DNA from: Nemertoderma westbladi
Lineage: Eukaryota; Xenacoelomorpha; Nemertodermatida; Nemertodermatidae
Direction: 5' to 3'
NCBI GenBank assembly: GCA_032718475.1
Contig: JAUCBJ010006739.1
Coordinates: forward strand, 1-42,767
Length of the DNA: 42,767 bases
Under the pieces are notes generated by a model. The model saw nothing but the letters and a program-made list of their open reading frames with translations. It was not told the origin of the DNA and did not search any database. Positions 1 through 9,160 of the stretch are shown here, one piece after another. Every line of letters starts with the position of its first letter. Positions within the stretch are counted from its first letter, which is position 1. Made by a program: the position numbers and the translations under genes.

Positions 1-177
1 AAAATAACGGGGCAATTCAGCAAAGGCTTTTACACCAGCTATAGCCTGCGGACGGTGCACTAGCACTACCGTGGGCAGGAGAGCCGAGCCGGTGGAGACG
101 CTGCCACTTTTGCCTGGTACGCCAAGAGCGAGCACACAAGCGCTCCGGGCTTGTGTAGCCAATGTGCTCAGACCAAC

Positions 178-417
178 GGCGGAACCGTCTTATGTTACAG
201 GCGCCCGCAAAGCCTTTCGCAGGCCCGATCCAGCAACAAAGAGGGCCCCAACTTGGACCAGAGCTGGCTTTTAGGCCAGATAGTACAGCCGTCCGATGGC
301 GGAATCGTCTTAAGTTACTGGCGTCCCCAAAGCCTTTCGCAGGCCCGATCCAGCAACAAAGACAGCCCCAACTCGGAACAGAGCTGACTTCTAGGCCAGG
401 GACCTCTGCTGTACTGA
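178..417. repeat. 120-bp tandem duplication
   Basis: Two diverged copies of a 120-bp unit lie head to tail. The first begins GGCGGAACCGTCTTA at 178 and the second GGCGGAATCGTCTTA at 298. Both contain AAAGCCTTTCGCAGGCCCGA. Short ORFs cross the pair in two frames, but none looks like a known protein. The GC-rich composition differs from the AT-rich sequence to the right, so this may be the edge of a mobile element that continues off the left end. That is inference. Confidence 0.8.
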
Positions 418-503
418 GGAGCAGGGCTCAACAGTTATGCATGAGGCAGAGTGAAAACTCTTGAAGTTTTAGTCCCGATGCGCCCTTATTTATAGCCTGC
501 TGT

Positions 504-686
504 GGGGTCAATATGGAGTTGACCCCTAATTATCACCTGCGCGCGGGTGGACTTTCTGGGCAGAGACTTTACGTTCAAACAATGTTAAAGATAATTACCC
601 AATATAATAGACCAATTAATATTGGTGCACGTTCGAACAATATTAGATATAATTACTCAATAATATAGACCAATTAATATTGGTGC
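504..686. repeat. Short inverted repeat and 58-bp tandem duplication
   Basis: GGGGTCAA (504-511) and TTGACCCC (519-526) form an 8-bp inverted repeat. They are followed by two copies of a 58-bp unit (571-628 and 629-686), each ending in CCAATTAATATTGGTGC. The inner CCAATTAATATTGG is itself palindromic. A TATA-like TTATTTATAG sits at 487-496. Together these could be part of an LTR or promoter region of an element entering from the left, but no partner LTR is visible. Confidence 0.6.
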
Positions 687-1557
687 CTGGATGGAGTTTT
701 GAAGGTGACTTGTCAATCACTCCCTACTGCTATTGGGTGGCGGCCATAGGCTGCGTACTGGGGGCCGGTGTAAAGGAAGGGGTGTGTTGCATAACAATGG
801 ACCCTGGATAGTGCGTTGGATGGAGTGTATTGGGCGGATCAAGCAAGGCTTGACACGCCCGCCACGACTAAGGATGTCTGGGTTGGGGCACTAAGTCGTA
901 ATGTGAGATATGGGATAATATTCTGAGAAGAATATTTTGGTGAATATTTCCGGGATGAATATTGCGTCGAATATTTTGAGATAAATATTACGACTAAATA
1001 AGGAAAGGGGAATAATATATTGTAATTATTTCGTTATTAAAATCAGAGTCCCGAGGAAGTGTATTTTGTCTGTTTGCCTACGGAGACGCGAAAAATCGAT
1101 TAGAAGAACTGATTTCTTTCTCTGCAAGAAGTGAACAAATTGGAGTGTTGAGTCACCGGTACTCGTATTAGTAGGTAGTAGCCTGGGAAGCCAAATCGGA
1201 TTTATTGTTTTGGTTATTTCTGTTTCGTCTTGCGTTTAGAGTGATTAGCTTGGAATGTTATAGTTTGATTAAACCCATTTGCTTCATTCGAAAATACCAA
1301 CATATCAAAAGAAAGAAACCCCCTTGTGATTTCTTTAACACCAAGACTTAATATTATGTCCAAGTAATATACCGATATAAATTAAAATTCTATGTGAAAA
1401 TATGGTTTATTTAGAAACTATACTCGAGTCAAAGACCTAGGAAAATTAACACGCCAAATTAACCATATACACAGTGTGTTTTCTTATGCGTATTTTTAAA
1501 CAGAAAGCGTCCAAATGCGTTACGGTGACTATATTAAATCACATATTTTTTTTTCAG
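687..1557. other. Non-coding, nothing recognised
   Basis: No convincing ORF, RNA gene or tandem repeat was seen. The stretch 900-1010 is rich in AATATT motifs. Confidence 0.5.
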
Positions 1558-1762
1558 AAATGCAAGATGCAAGCTTTCTTATTCCACAACAAAAATTCCA
1601 AATCTTGTATCCTATTTATGTAATTTTGGTCAGAATTCCCGAGGTCTTATTAGAAGCCTACTGGATCTGCAGCACAATAAACCGAAAGGGATACCCATAT
1701 ATACTAGCGACCAACTTCGTTTCGCCTTGCTACTCAGACATACATCCTTCTCGGCATATAAG
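1558..1762 (+). pseudogene. Exon-like fragment of a P-element/THAP9-type transposase
   Basis: An exon-like segment is bounded by a strong acceptor (a long T run then CAG, ending 1557) and a donor AAG|GTAGCC (GT at 1763). One frame is open for 68 codons after a single leading base. It includes the stretch KGIPIYTSDQLRFALLLRH (about 1681-1737) followed by a Ser-Ala-Tyr-Lys end. By eye this resembles the region of P-element-like transposases where a KG..Y...L..FAL block precedes an S..AY motif. The continuation is at 3479, where the frame joins in phase 0. The DDE-type catalytic region was not found, so this is most likely a relic. The family assignment is from pattern memory and is tentative. 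Confidence 0.42.
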
Positions 1763-2223
1763 GTAGCCCATACTACTGTTAATATAATATAATTTGAATA
1801 GTTTTACAATATTTAATGCTGTTATGTTCTGGAGTCGTTTATTTTTTAATATAACTTTTTAATTTATTTATCCGGAATTTTTCACACACCAAAAAAGTAC
1901 CGTTTCGAGAAAAACTGGAAATCTAATTTTCTTAAGTGTGGACAGCGTCTCCTATTGTTAACACAGATGCCTGGAAAGATAGAAAGGGCAATTTTAAAAT
2001 AGGTATAGGTACATTTAAGCCCAGAAATAGGACTTAGTCACTGTAGGGCTTTTTAGTCACTCTAGGTCCTTCACAACTGTGATGTGAACTCAAATGATTA
2101 CAGTTCTTTAGTTTTATTATTTATAATAACAAGCCCCAATAGTCACCTTTAGTAATCATTTAACCCTATCCGGCCCGGCGCCCGGGCCATTTTACAACGT
2201 AATAATTGGCCGGGGGGTCATTG

Positions 2224-3353
2224 TTAGAAATTTTTTAGATCTTGGCTCAATATTACAGTTTGATGGTATAAGGGTTTTCGAGGTCGCTGATCACATTAAA
2301 ACATCTTAAAAATATTTTGTGGCTAACAACCAATCATTTTTGGTGCTATTTTTGTCCCCCAGGAAAAAAGTACAAGTAAAAAAATGTCAAACTAAAAATT
2401 TCGTGTTTGGTTTGATAATTTTAAAGATATACGGGTTTTCGAGATTGCTGATCACGATGAAACCACAGTAGTTATTAATATTTCTGGTAATGCAAACCCA
2501 ATTTTGGTGCTGCAGAACGAAAAGAACAAGTAGCAAAATAATTGGTAAATTATGCCTTTGGTTGGGTAATTCTGAAGCCATACTGTTTTCCAATGTCGCT
2601 GATCTCGATACAACTCGTTAAAAATAATTGGTGGTAAGGCAACTATCGTTTTTGGTGCTTGTCTGGTGGGACGAAAAATAGCATAAAATTTGAAATGGCA
2701 AAAATCGAACGTGGTTGGATAATACGATATTTTTGAGTGTCATATTCGTGATCACCGTCCCAGAAAAACCATAATGTCTTACAATCAGGTTGATTTGGTA
2801 ATGATTTTTCGTTATCAAATTTATGCTAGGCCCTACTTGAATTTTTCGTCCCGCGCATAGACACACATCCAAAAATGCCCTATTCAACAAGGTACGATAA
2901 ATTTCAGTTTCATATTCCTGATCAGCATCCCAAAACACAGGTCATAAAATCAATGTGATTTTGAGGTGATTTTTCATTATCATATTTGCACTACTTGTTT
3001 TTTTCGTGCCCCAGAGGGCACATTCAAAATTACCAAAAATTGTCTCTAATGTTATATTTGAATTCTATATTCGTGATCAGCATCAAAATAAACCGCCATA
3101 TACCGCAATAAATTAATTTTAGTGTACCATAAAAACTTTTGAAAATTTTAGCACGAAAAATACTGAAGATGGGTGCCAGAAATGGACCATAACACGAAAA
3201 GTAACATAGAAATGTAAATGGCGTTTGCTCTGTTGGATAGCCCATTAAATTTTAGGAACAGTCACGAAATCTCGGTTTTCCCAACAAAACTGACTCAAAG
3301 ATACAGATGAATTACAAAAGAAATTCTAAAATGACCCACCCATCCCCTCCCCA
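2224..3353. repeat. Dispersed repeat family, copy A
   Basis: This 1.1-kb AT-rich segment shares long stretches with 8693-9160. At its left are the shared motifs TTAGATCTTGGCTCA and GGTATAAGGGTTTTCGAGG, followed by CGCTGATCA. At its right are AGCCCATTAAATTTTA and ACTCGGTTTTC-like sequence. Inside are degenerate repeats of a module containing GGTTTTCGAG, CGCTGATCA and TTTTGGTGC. No ORF is supported. It lies in the presumed intron between the two transposase exon fragments. It may be a non-autonomous DNA element, but no terminal inverted repeats were established. Confidence 0.65.
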
Positions 3354-3478
3354 GTAATGAAAAAAAACGTTTTTAAGGAAATTTTTCAGGTAGGCAGACA
3401 ACAGAATACACATGTGAAATTAAAAAAAAATATTTTGCATACAGGAAGATATTACATAATTTTGTTATTATATTTTAG

Positions 3479-3565
3479 GTACTACGAAATGAAATTCCTC
3501 TGCCATTGGATCAGCTTCTCCGCAAACTTGTCTCAGATGGGCTCTTCCAATCCACTGGACATTAG
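3479..3565 (+). pseudogene. Second exon-like fragment of the P-type transposase remnant
   Basis: A TATTTTAG acceptor (AG at 3477-3478) is followed by an open frame starting VLRNEIPLPLDQLLRKLVSD. It continues for eight more codons to a TAG at 3563-3565. Joined in phase 0 to the fragment ending at 1762, it gives AYK followed by VLR...PLPLD. That is the order expected in P-like transposases, where an AY motif is followed by a (L)PLP segment. No donor precedes the stop, so the piece is broken or ends here. Confidence depends on the resemblance being real; a protein-profile search of the joined frame would decide. Confidence 0.4.
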
Positions 3566-3856
3566 TGGACGTATCATTATCGACGCTATTATTGCTAATT
3601 ATCAATTTTGATTTGCATCACTGGAAATTGTAAAAAGTAGCCTCTACTACGGGACACTTTTTTGGACCACAAAAAATAGTAACGTTAACAAAAGTGACAT
3701 TAAAATGAAAATCCTTAAGGCTATTATAAAATTGAGTTGCAACACAATAAAGATTAATTATCATACTGTAGTATTACCCCATTACGATAACCTATTTATT
3801 GGCTAATTTTAGAAAAGTCACAGAATGCTATATAGCGTGTTAGTCTAATAAATAGT
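3566..3856. other. Non-coding, nothing recognised
   Basis: AT-rich sequence without a supported ORF or repeat. Confidence 0.4.
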
Positions 3857-4130
3857 AACTAACATAAGCAATAAAACTAACTGATATAAAAACAAACTGT
3901 AAGCGTCTACGCAGTCTGTTGCGTACACTCGGGACCGCATAGCCTCATGCCTGGCTACAACTGTCTCTGCAAGGTGGTGAATTAAAATCTCAGCCTCCTT
4001 GCACCAGACCCCGCCTGTGGTGCCGACAAGAGTTTTGAGGAAATCCTGCGGCGCTCGCACGTGCTGTTTGAGAATGGAGACCAGGGGCCTGTTGGTGTAT
4101 GTTTGAGGGAGTTTACAATCGCTACATCCA
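3857..4130 (-). other. GC-richer open stretch, unidentified relic
   Basis: Within AT-rich surroundings, this stretch is GC-richer and open on the minus strand for about 90 codons. It includes TNRPLVSILKQHVRAPQDF and GVWCKEAEILIHHLAETVV. The frame continues without a break into the neighbouring 15+17-bp array, so the ORF as a whole is not a gene. The amino-acid composition of this part looks protein-like, suggesting a relic of a mobile-element coding region, but I do not recognise the family. Confidence 0.25.
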
Positions 4131-4149
4131 AAGGCAATATTTATGGTTA

Positions 4150-4615
4150 TATTGAAAAATATCGAGACATGAAAAATAACGCGAGTAAAAACATCGAGTG
4201 TTGAAAAATAACGATAATATCGAGAGTTCAAAAAATATCGAGAGTAAAAATATCGAGTGTTGAAAAATATCGAGAGTAAAAATATCGAGCGTTGAAAAAT
4301 ATCGAGAGTAAAAATATCGAGAGTAAAAATATCGAGTGTTGAAAAATATCGAGAGTAAAAATATCGAGTGTTGAAAAATATCGAGAGTAAAAATATCGAG
4401 TGTTGAAAAATGTCGAGAGTAAAAATATCGAGTGTTGAAAAATATCGAGAGTAAAAATATCGAGTGTTGAAAAATATCGAGTGTTGAAAAATATCGAAAG
4501 TAAAAATATCAAGAGTAAAAATATCGAGTGTTGAAAAATATCGAGAGTAAAAATATCGAGTGTTGAAAAATATAGAATGTTGAAAAATATCGAGAGTAAA
4601 AATATCGATAGTAAC
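4150..4615. repeat. 15+17-bp dimer array, left arm
   Basis: Tandem array of two alternating units, ATCGAGAGTAAAAAT (15 bp) and ATCGAGTGTTGAAAAAT (17 bp), in irregular order. Edges carry degenerate variants such as AACGCGAG. The same units appear in reverse complement at 4940-5425. ORFs across it read SIFFNTRYF-type peptides with a 32-residue period and are not genes. Confidence 0.95.
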
Positions 4616-4939
4616 AATTTTTTTAAATAAGGGTTGTATGATAATTTTTTTTACTAAAAATGTTCTAGAACAACAATATTTATCAACATTTGGTAGCTTA
4701 TAAGGTACGTGTTCTAATATAATATTTAACAATATTTATAATATTTATCAAAATTTATAGCTAGCACTTCTTTTATAATATTTATTAAAAAAATAGCAAA
4801 AACTAGCTAGTATAATAAATCTGGTAAATGGGTACCCAAGGTGTATTACATAATGCCATTCACTTGCACTTGCACTGTTGTAACCCATGCACTGCAATAT
4901 TGTTCCATAATTCTAAATAAAATGCTGAAGCAAAATGCA
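4616..4939. other. Spacer between the two mirror-image arrays
   Basis: About 320 bp of AT-rich sequence rich in AATATTTAT motifs. It contains ATTTATAGCTAGCA near 4753, which recurs just beyond the right arm near 5432. No gene seen. Confidence 0.6.
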
Positions 4940-5425
4940 ATATTTTTACTCTCGATATTTTTCAACACTCGATATTTTTCAACACTCGATATTTTTACTC
5001 TCGATATTTTTCAACACTCGATATTTTTACTCTCGATATTTTTACTCTCGATATTTTTCAACACTCGTTATTTTTACTCTCGATATCTTTAACACTCGTT
5101 ATTTTTACTCTCGATATTTTTAAACACTCGATATTTTTACTCTCGATATTTTTACTCTCGATATTTTTCAACACTCGATATTTTTCAACACTCGATATTT
5201 TTACTCTCGATATTTTTCAACACTCGATATTTTTACTCTCGATATTTTTCAACACTCGATATTTTTCAACACTCGTTATTTTCGATATTTTTCATCTCGC
5301 GTTATTTTTACTCTCGATATTTTTTAATCACGTTAATTTTCAACACTCGTTATTTTTACTCTCGATATTTTTACTCTCGTTATTTTTACTCTCGATCCTT
5401 TTCAAGACTCGATATTTTTCACCAT
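4940..5425. repeat. 15+17-bp dimer array, right arm (inverted)
   Basis: Tandem units ATTTTTACTCTCGAT and ATTTTTCAACACTCGAT, the exact reverse complements of the left-arm units. Variants near the right end (CTCGCGTTATTTT, CATCTCGCG) mirror the degenerate left edge of the left arm. With the 4616-4939 spacer, the two arms form an inverted repeat of about 1.3 kb. Confidence 0.95.
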
Positions 5426-5530
5426 TACCATATTTATAGCTAGCATCACGTACGGGACAAAAAAAGACCCACGCAAAAATTTTTATTTTTAACTTTAACT
5501 GGATTTTTAGTTGAAGACGCTTATTTTTTT

Positions 5531-5698
5531 AGCACCTCATGAAACCCAGTTAGCACCTCATGAAACCTAGTTAGCACCTAAAGAAACCCAGTTAGCACCT
5601 CATGAAACCCAGTTAGCACCTCATGAAACCAAGTTAAAACCTTATGAAACCCAGTTAACACATCATGAAACCCAGTTAGCACCTCATGAAACCCGGCT
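5531..5698. repeat. 21-bp tandem array, 8 copies
   Basis: Eight copies of AGCACCTCATGAAACCCAGTT start at 5531, 5552, 5573, 5594, 5615, 5636, 5657 and 5678 with few substitutions. The array sits about 100 bp right of the inverted array pair. Confidence 0.95.
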
Positions 5699-6328
5699 AT
5701 CTCTCATAAAGGATAAATCGTTTTACGTGATAATTTTAATCTATTTTCCTAATTTTCGTGGTGTTTATAAACATATCCATTGTCGAGAGTCATTAAGACG
5801 ACTGCTCCAGACGGTAACTCTTTAATACAAACTTTTAGAGATAGACTAAGTTTCGTCGAAACAACTGTCACGTCACAGGGACTGAGCAAAAATATTGGCA
5901 TTCACTCACATATAGACCAACTTGAGTTGGGCTTTACCTTTTAAATGATAATAAATTCAAAAACCTTATATTGGTCGATTGTTATGCAGAATTTAATGGC
6001 GAAACCGAATATGTAAGCTATAGTTTTGCGGATATGACAATTTTACTATGGCATATTCCCATAAAAATAAATTTGCATTACTTTCCCGAAAACTTTTTTT
6101 ATTATAGCATCTAACAGTAACAATAATATATCACATCACAACAGGGTAGCACAGAAACAATATTCAACAACATAGTAACTAAACAATTGAACTACAATGG
6201 GTCCTATATTAGTTCATGGGAGTCCTGCTCCGACATCCAGTCCCAGGCCACTCCGCCACTTTACACGCGACCCTCTGATGCAATTGGATGCACATAACCG
6301 CAAAATAAGTGACAACTGACAAACAGGC
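5699..6328. other. Non-coding, nothing recognised
   Basis: AT-rich sequence without a supported gene, RNA or array. Confidence 0.5.
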
Positions 6329-6645
6329 AGACGATATTTTGCCAAACACCAAAACTGACAGCGGAAATGAAATCAGCGACCCCGAAAACCCCAATAATGA
6401 CAATTTTAGCAAGGTCGTGTACATGTTGTATGTTGCCGGGGATTTTAACACACAAAGACAGACAGACAAATTGATAGATCGACAGACAAGTTTCAACCAA
6501 AAATCAAAACAGATATCGGAAATGAAATTACCGACCAGGAAAACCCCCATATCGAAACGTTTAGCTATGTGGTTGTATGTCGTGTGTTTTTATTATAATA
6601 TGTCAGACAAATAGACAGACAGACAGACATTCCGACAGACATCCA
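6329..6645. repeat. 155-bp duplication with GACA microsatellite
   Basis: Two diverged copies of an approximately 155-bp unit. The motif GGAAATGAAAT occurs at 6363 and 6518, each followed by CGACC..GAAAACCCC. Each copy ends in GACA-rich simple sequence, the second running CAGACAGACAGACA near 6611. Short ORFs in both strands are repeat shadows. This resembles the microsatellite-tailed dispersed repeats common in invertebrate genomes. Confidence 0.75.
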
Positions 6646-7053
6646 GTCAGGCAGACTAATGGAGAAGGGGAAGTTAATGTTTTGGGCAGATAATTATTAT
6701 TTAAATTAGTTTTTAAACGTTAAGAATTTTTAATAACATTCGGAAGATTGTATTGGACATGGGCAGGCTGGCAGGCAGATGAGCAGATTGGGGAATCGAT
6801 AAAGTGTAAAAAAAAAAGGTAAGTAGATTACAACTACTGTCGTGGGGAATCGATACAGTTTGAAAATAGTATTTGGATTACCGGTACAAGGGCATTATGG
6901 TATTCAACCAAAAAATTCACCACATAGTCCCGAGTGCCCCAAAAGTTAAATTACCGCACTTATGCACAATATATTAGGATAATTAACAATTAACGTTAGT
7001 GTAAAAAATCATCATTACCAATTGGCGACATTGACCAACCCTGCAGTCCTTAG
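6646..7053. other. Non-coding flank 3' of BOLA3
   Basis: In minus-strand sense this is downstream of the BOLA3 stop. No AATAAA was found close to the stop; the nearest plus-strand TTTATT lies about 460 bp away inside the GACA repeat. Two TGGGGAATCGATA motifs occur near 6788 and 6843. Confidence 0.45.
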
Positions 7054-7506
7054 TTAGAGTTTTGGAGCTGATGTAAATATTCTTATTCCATGCATTTCTG
7101 AAATCTCCTTTTTTAAGGATTTATTTATCAACTGATGTTGTTGAATTAGTCTGAGATTAGCGAATGAGGCGTCCACCACGTGAACCTCGTACATAGACCC
7201 ACATCCACCGCTAATATCCTTTACTTTTATATCAACGGCTCCAGGAAAGTCCGACTTTAGAACCTCCAATAGTTTCCGCTCACCGTCGCTGATTGCCGGA
7301 TTGTCGGACATAGTTCTATTCGCTGAGTCGTAAATTATTCGTCGTAATAAATAGTTATCTCTGCATAATATCCGGGTCGCCCCACTAGGCCGACGGTAGT
7401 CCCTAACGACCGGCGGAACTACCGGTATATGAGACAGTAAATTGAGGCGTCCACGAGAGTTTAATCTGGGTTTAAATAAACCGCTCGACAGTTGTACAGA
7501 TCTCAT
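7054..7506 (-). CDS. BOLA3: BolA-like protein 3, mitochondrial
   Basis: A complete 150-residue ORF. Its C-terminal half (about 73-150) is a BolA domain with the BOLA3 hallmarks: SGGCGSMYEV containing Cys102, VQQHQ-like IQQHQ (122-126), and EMHGIRIFTS containing His139. In this family the conserved Cys and C-terminal His serve as iron-sulfur cluster ligands with glutaredoxin 5. BOLA3 acts in mitochondria, helping deliver 4Fe-4S clusters to targets such as lipoate synthase. Residues 1-65 are Arg-rich with almost no acidic residues before position 36, fitting a matrix-targeting presequence. The ATG at 7506 is the first after an in-frame TAA at 7524-7522. An inner Met at 66 would give a form without the presequence. 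The coding region has no intron here, whereas vertebrate BOLA3 is split, so it is either a native single-exon gene or a retrocopy. The ORF is intact. Confidence 0.87.
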   Translation of the reverse strand: MRSVQLSSGLFKPRLNSRGRLNLLSHIPVVPPVVRDYRRPSGATRILCRDNYLLRRIIYDSANRTMSDNPAISDGERKLLEVLKSDFPGAVDIKVKDISGGCGSMYEVHVVDASFANLRLIQQHQLINKSLKKEISEMHGIRIFTSAPKL

Positions 7507-7611
7507 AGGTAGGCCTACTATTTAACAAACTCTAGGCCTAAGTTACGGTACTGGCAGGCTGGTACAATGTTGAGGAAGATAGTAGCACAAGTAGCCTACT
7601 GCAATAAGAAC

Positions 7612-7622
7612 GGGGGGGGGGG
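7612..7622. repeat. G11 homopolymer
   Basis: A run of eleven G on the plus strand lies about 105 bp upstream of the BOLA3 start in transcript sense. It may be near the promoter or 5' UTR, but no function can be read from it. Confidence 0.9.
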
Positions 7623-7970
7623 CAAAGGTGGCCCATTGCGGGTTGCGGCCAATATACTTTTCAAAAAAATTCGTATCAAACATAAGTAATTTTAATTAAA
7701 TTAATATCAAACAAAAGTAATTTAAAAAAGATTCAAATAAAAGTAATTTAAAAAACTACCGTGTTTCGCAGCTCAATAACAATGAGTTGTGAATACAGCC
7801 AGACGTCGTTCTGTCAATCTGTGTCCGATTATTGCTGCAGAACAATGTTACGTTAACTTGATCAATCGATGATGAAAATGTAAAACCAAACTTGGTACAC
7901 ATGTAGTCTGGTAAAAGTTAAGAAATTTTCCAAATATAATTTGGTCGCATATGGGGAAATATAATTATTT
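7623..7970. other. AT-rich non-coding sequence
   Basis: It contains short degenerate repeats of a module like CAAANAAAAGTAATTTAA (about 7680-7757). No gene seen. Confidence 0.5.
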
Positions 7971-8099
7971 ATTACATGGGAAAAAAGTATAACTTTTTTC
8001 ATTATTCTCGAGGCATTTTATGAACCGAGCGTCAGCGAGGTTAATAAAGGGTCGAGAGAATATTGAAAAAAAAATGTTCTACGTTTTTTCCCATGTAAT
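7971..8099. mobile_element. Foldback / MITE-like element
   Basis: A perfect 16-bp inverted repeat closes a 129-bp segment: ATTACATGGGAAAAAA (7971-7986) and TTTTTTCCCATGTAAT (8084-8099). Further weaker pairing continues inward (ATTCTCGA near 8003 against TCGAGAGAAT near 8052). The centre holds GAGCGTCAGCGAGG. The size and symmetry suggest a small non-autonomous DNA transposon. No target-site duplication was established. Confidence 0.5.
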
Positions 8100-8692
8100 A
8101 CGTAATTTTATTCTTAAAATTGGTACTTTTTTGTTGCTAAATTCTGTAATAAAACATAGCGATATACTGTACTACAGTACAGTTAGTGTTACAAAATTAA
8201 TTGAACTGTAGTATTTTACTATATTGCTTCCATAGTTACTGCGATTCATATTATTGTACTCTCTCGATGCTGCCTTACTCAATGTTAAAATAATTTAGTG
8301 TTCTCGAATATTTATTACGTAACTAGAGAGCCGCTTAACTACATAAACTAATAATGGCTATTGAGTTCCGTTTTGGAGTACGCCTTGCAGACACTAAAGT
8401 TGCAATAACTTTTGAGTGTGTGCATGGATTTTGCTCAAATTACTTGCAAACCTTTTCTACGTCGATGCTCTTTCAATATCTGTAATAAAATTTAAGAAAT
8501 TCCACCAAAAATATTTTACTTTACTTTTTTCGCCGGGAAGAAAAGTAAAATCAATGCAATCCTATGGGTTACTTTTTTTCCCTAGGAAAAAAAAGTGAAA
8601 CTAAAAAAAAATGTGGGGTATATTCGAGCGAAAAAGTAGCAATTTAAGAATAAAATTATTTACCAGTATAAAATAAATAGTATATGGTCATT
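8100..8692. other. Non-coding, AT-rich
   Basis: No gene is supported. A second foldback-like patch at about 8513-8605 pairs TTTTACTTTACTTTTTTC-type sequence with GAAAAGTAAAA and carries TTCCCTAGGAA, suggesting a related small element. Confidence 0.4.
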
Positions 8693-9160
8693 TTAGAAAT
8701 TTGTTAGATCTTGGCTCATAAATTACAATTTTAATGGTATAAGGGTTTTCGAGGTCGCTGATCAACGATAAAACTTGTAAAAAATATTTCTGAAAATGCA
8801 AACATCATTTTTGGTGCCCTTCTGGTGTCCCAGAACGAAAAGTACAAACAAAGTAGCAAAAATTTAAAACTGTTAAATGTTGCCGTTTCTTTGGTAATTC
8901 TGAAGCTAAATAGTTTTTTCAAAGCGGTTGATTACGATACAACTCATTAAAAACCATTTGTGGGCAACGGCTATATACGGCAAATAAATTAATATTAGTG
9001 AATTATAAAAACTATTGAAAATTTCTGAGTATACTCTGTTGGACAGCCCATTAAATTTTAAGAAAGGTCACGAAACTCGGTTTTCACAACAAATACAGAT
9101 GGTTTACAACCCGAACTGGACGCAATAAAAATTTATCCCTCTCCAGGGGAAATTCGATGC
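8693..9160. repeat. Dispersed repeat family, copy B
   Basis: A shorter relative of the repeat at 2224-3353, colinear with it but missing the central part. Shared blocks include TTAGATCTTGGCTCA, GGTATAAGGGTTTTCGAGG, TTTTTGGTGC, CAGAACGAAAAG, GACAGCCCATTAAATTTTA-like and ACTCGGTTTTC. No ORF. Confidence 0.7.

Noticed and set aside
3845-5123. ORFs across the 15+17-bp arrays on both strands
   Set aside because: They are 32-residue periodic translations of the repeat with no protein-like conservation.
6209-6614. ORFs of about 80-113 residues on both strands
   Set aside because: They lie in a 155-bp duplication with GACA simple sequence and show no recognisable domain.
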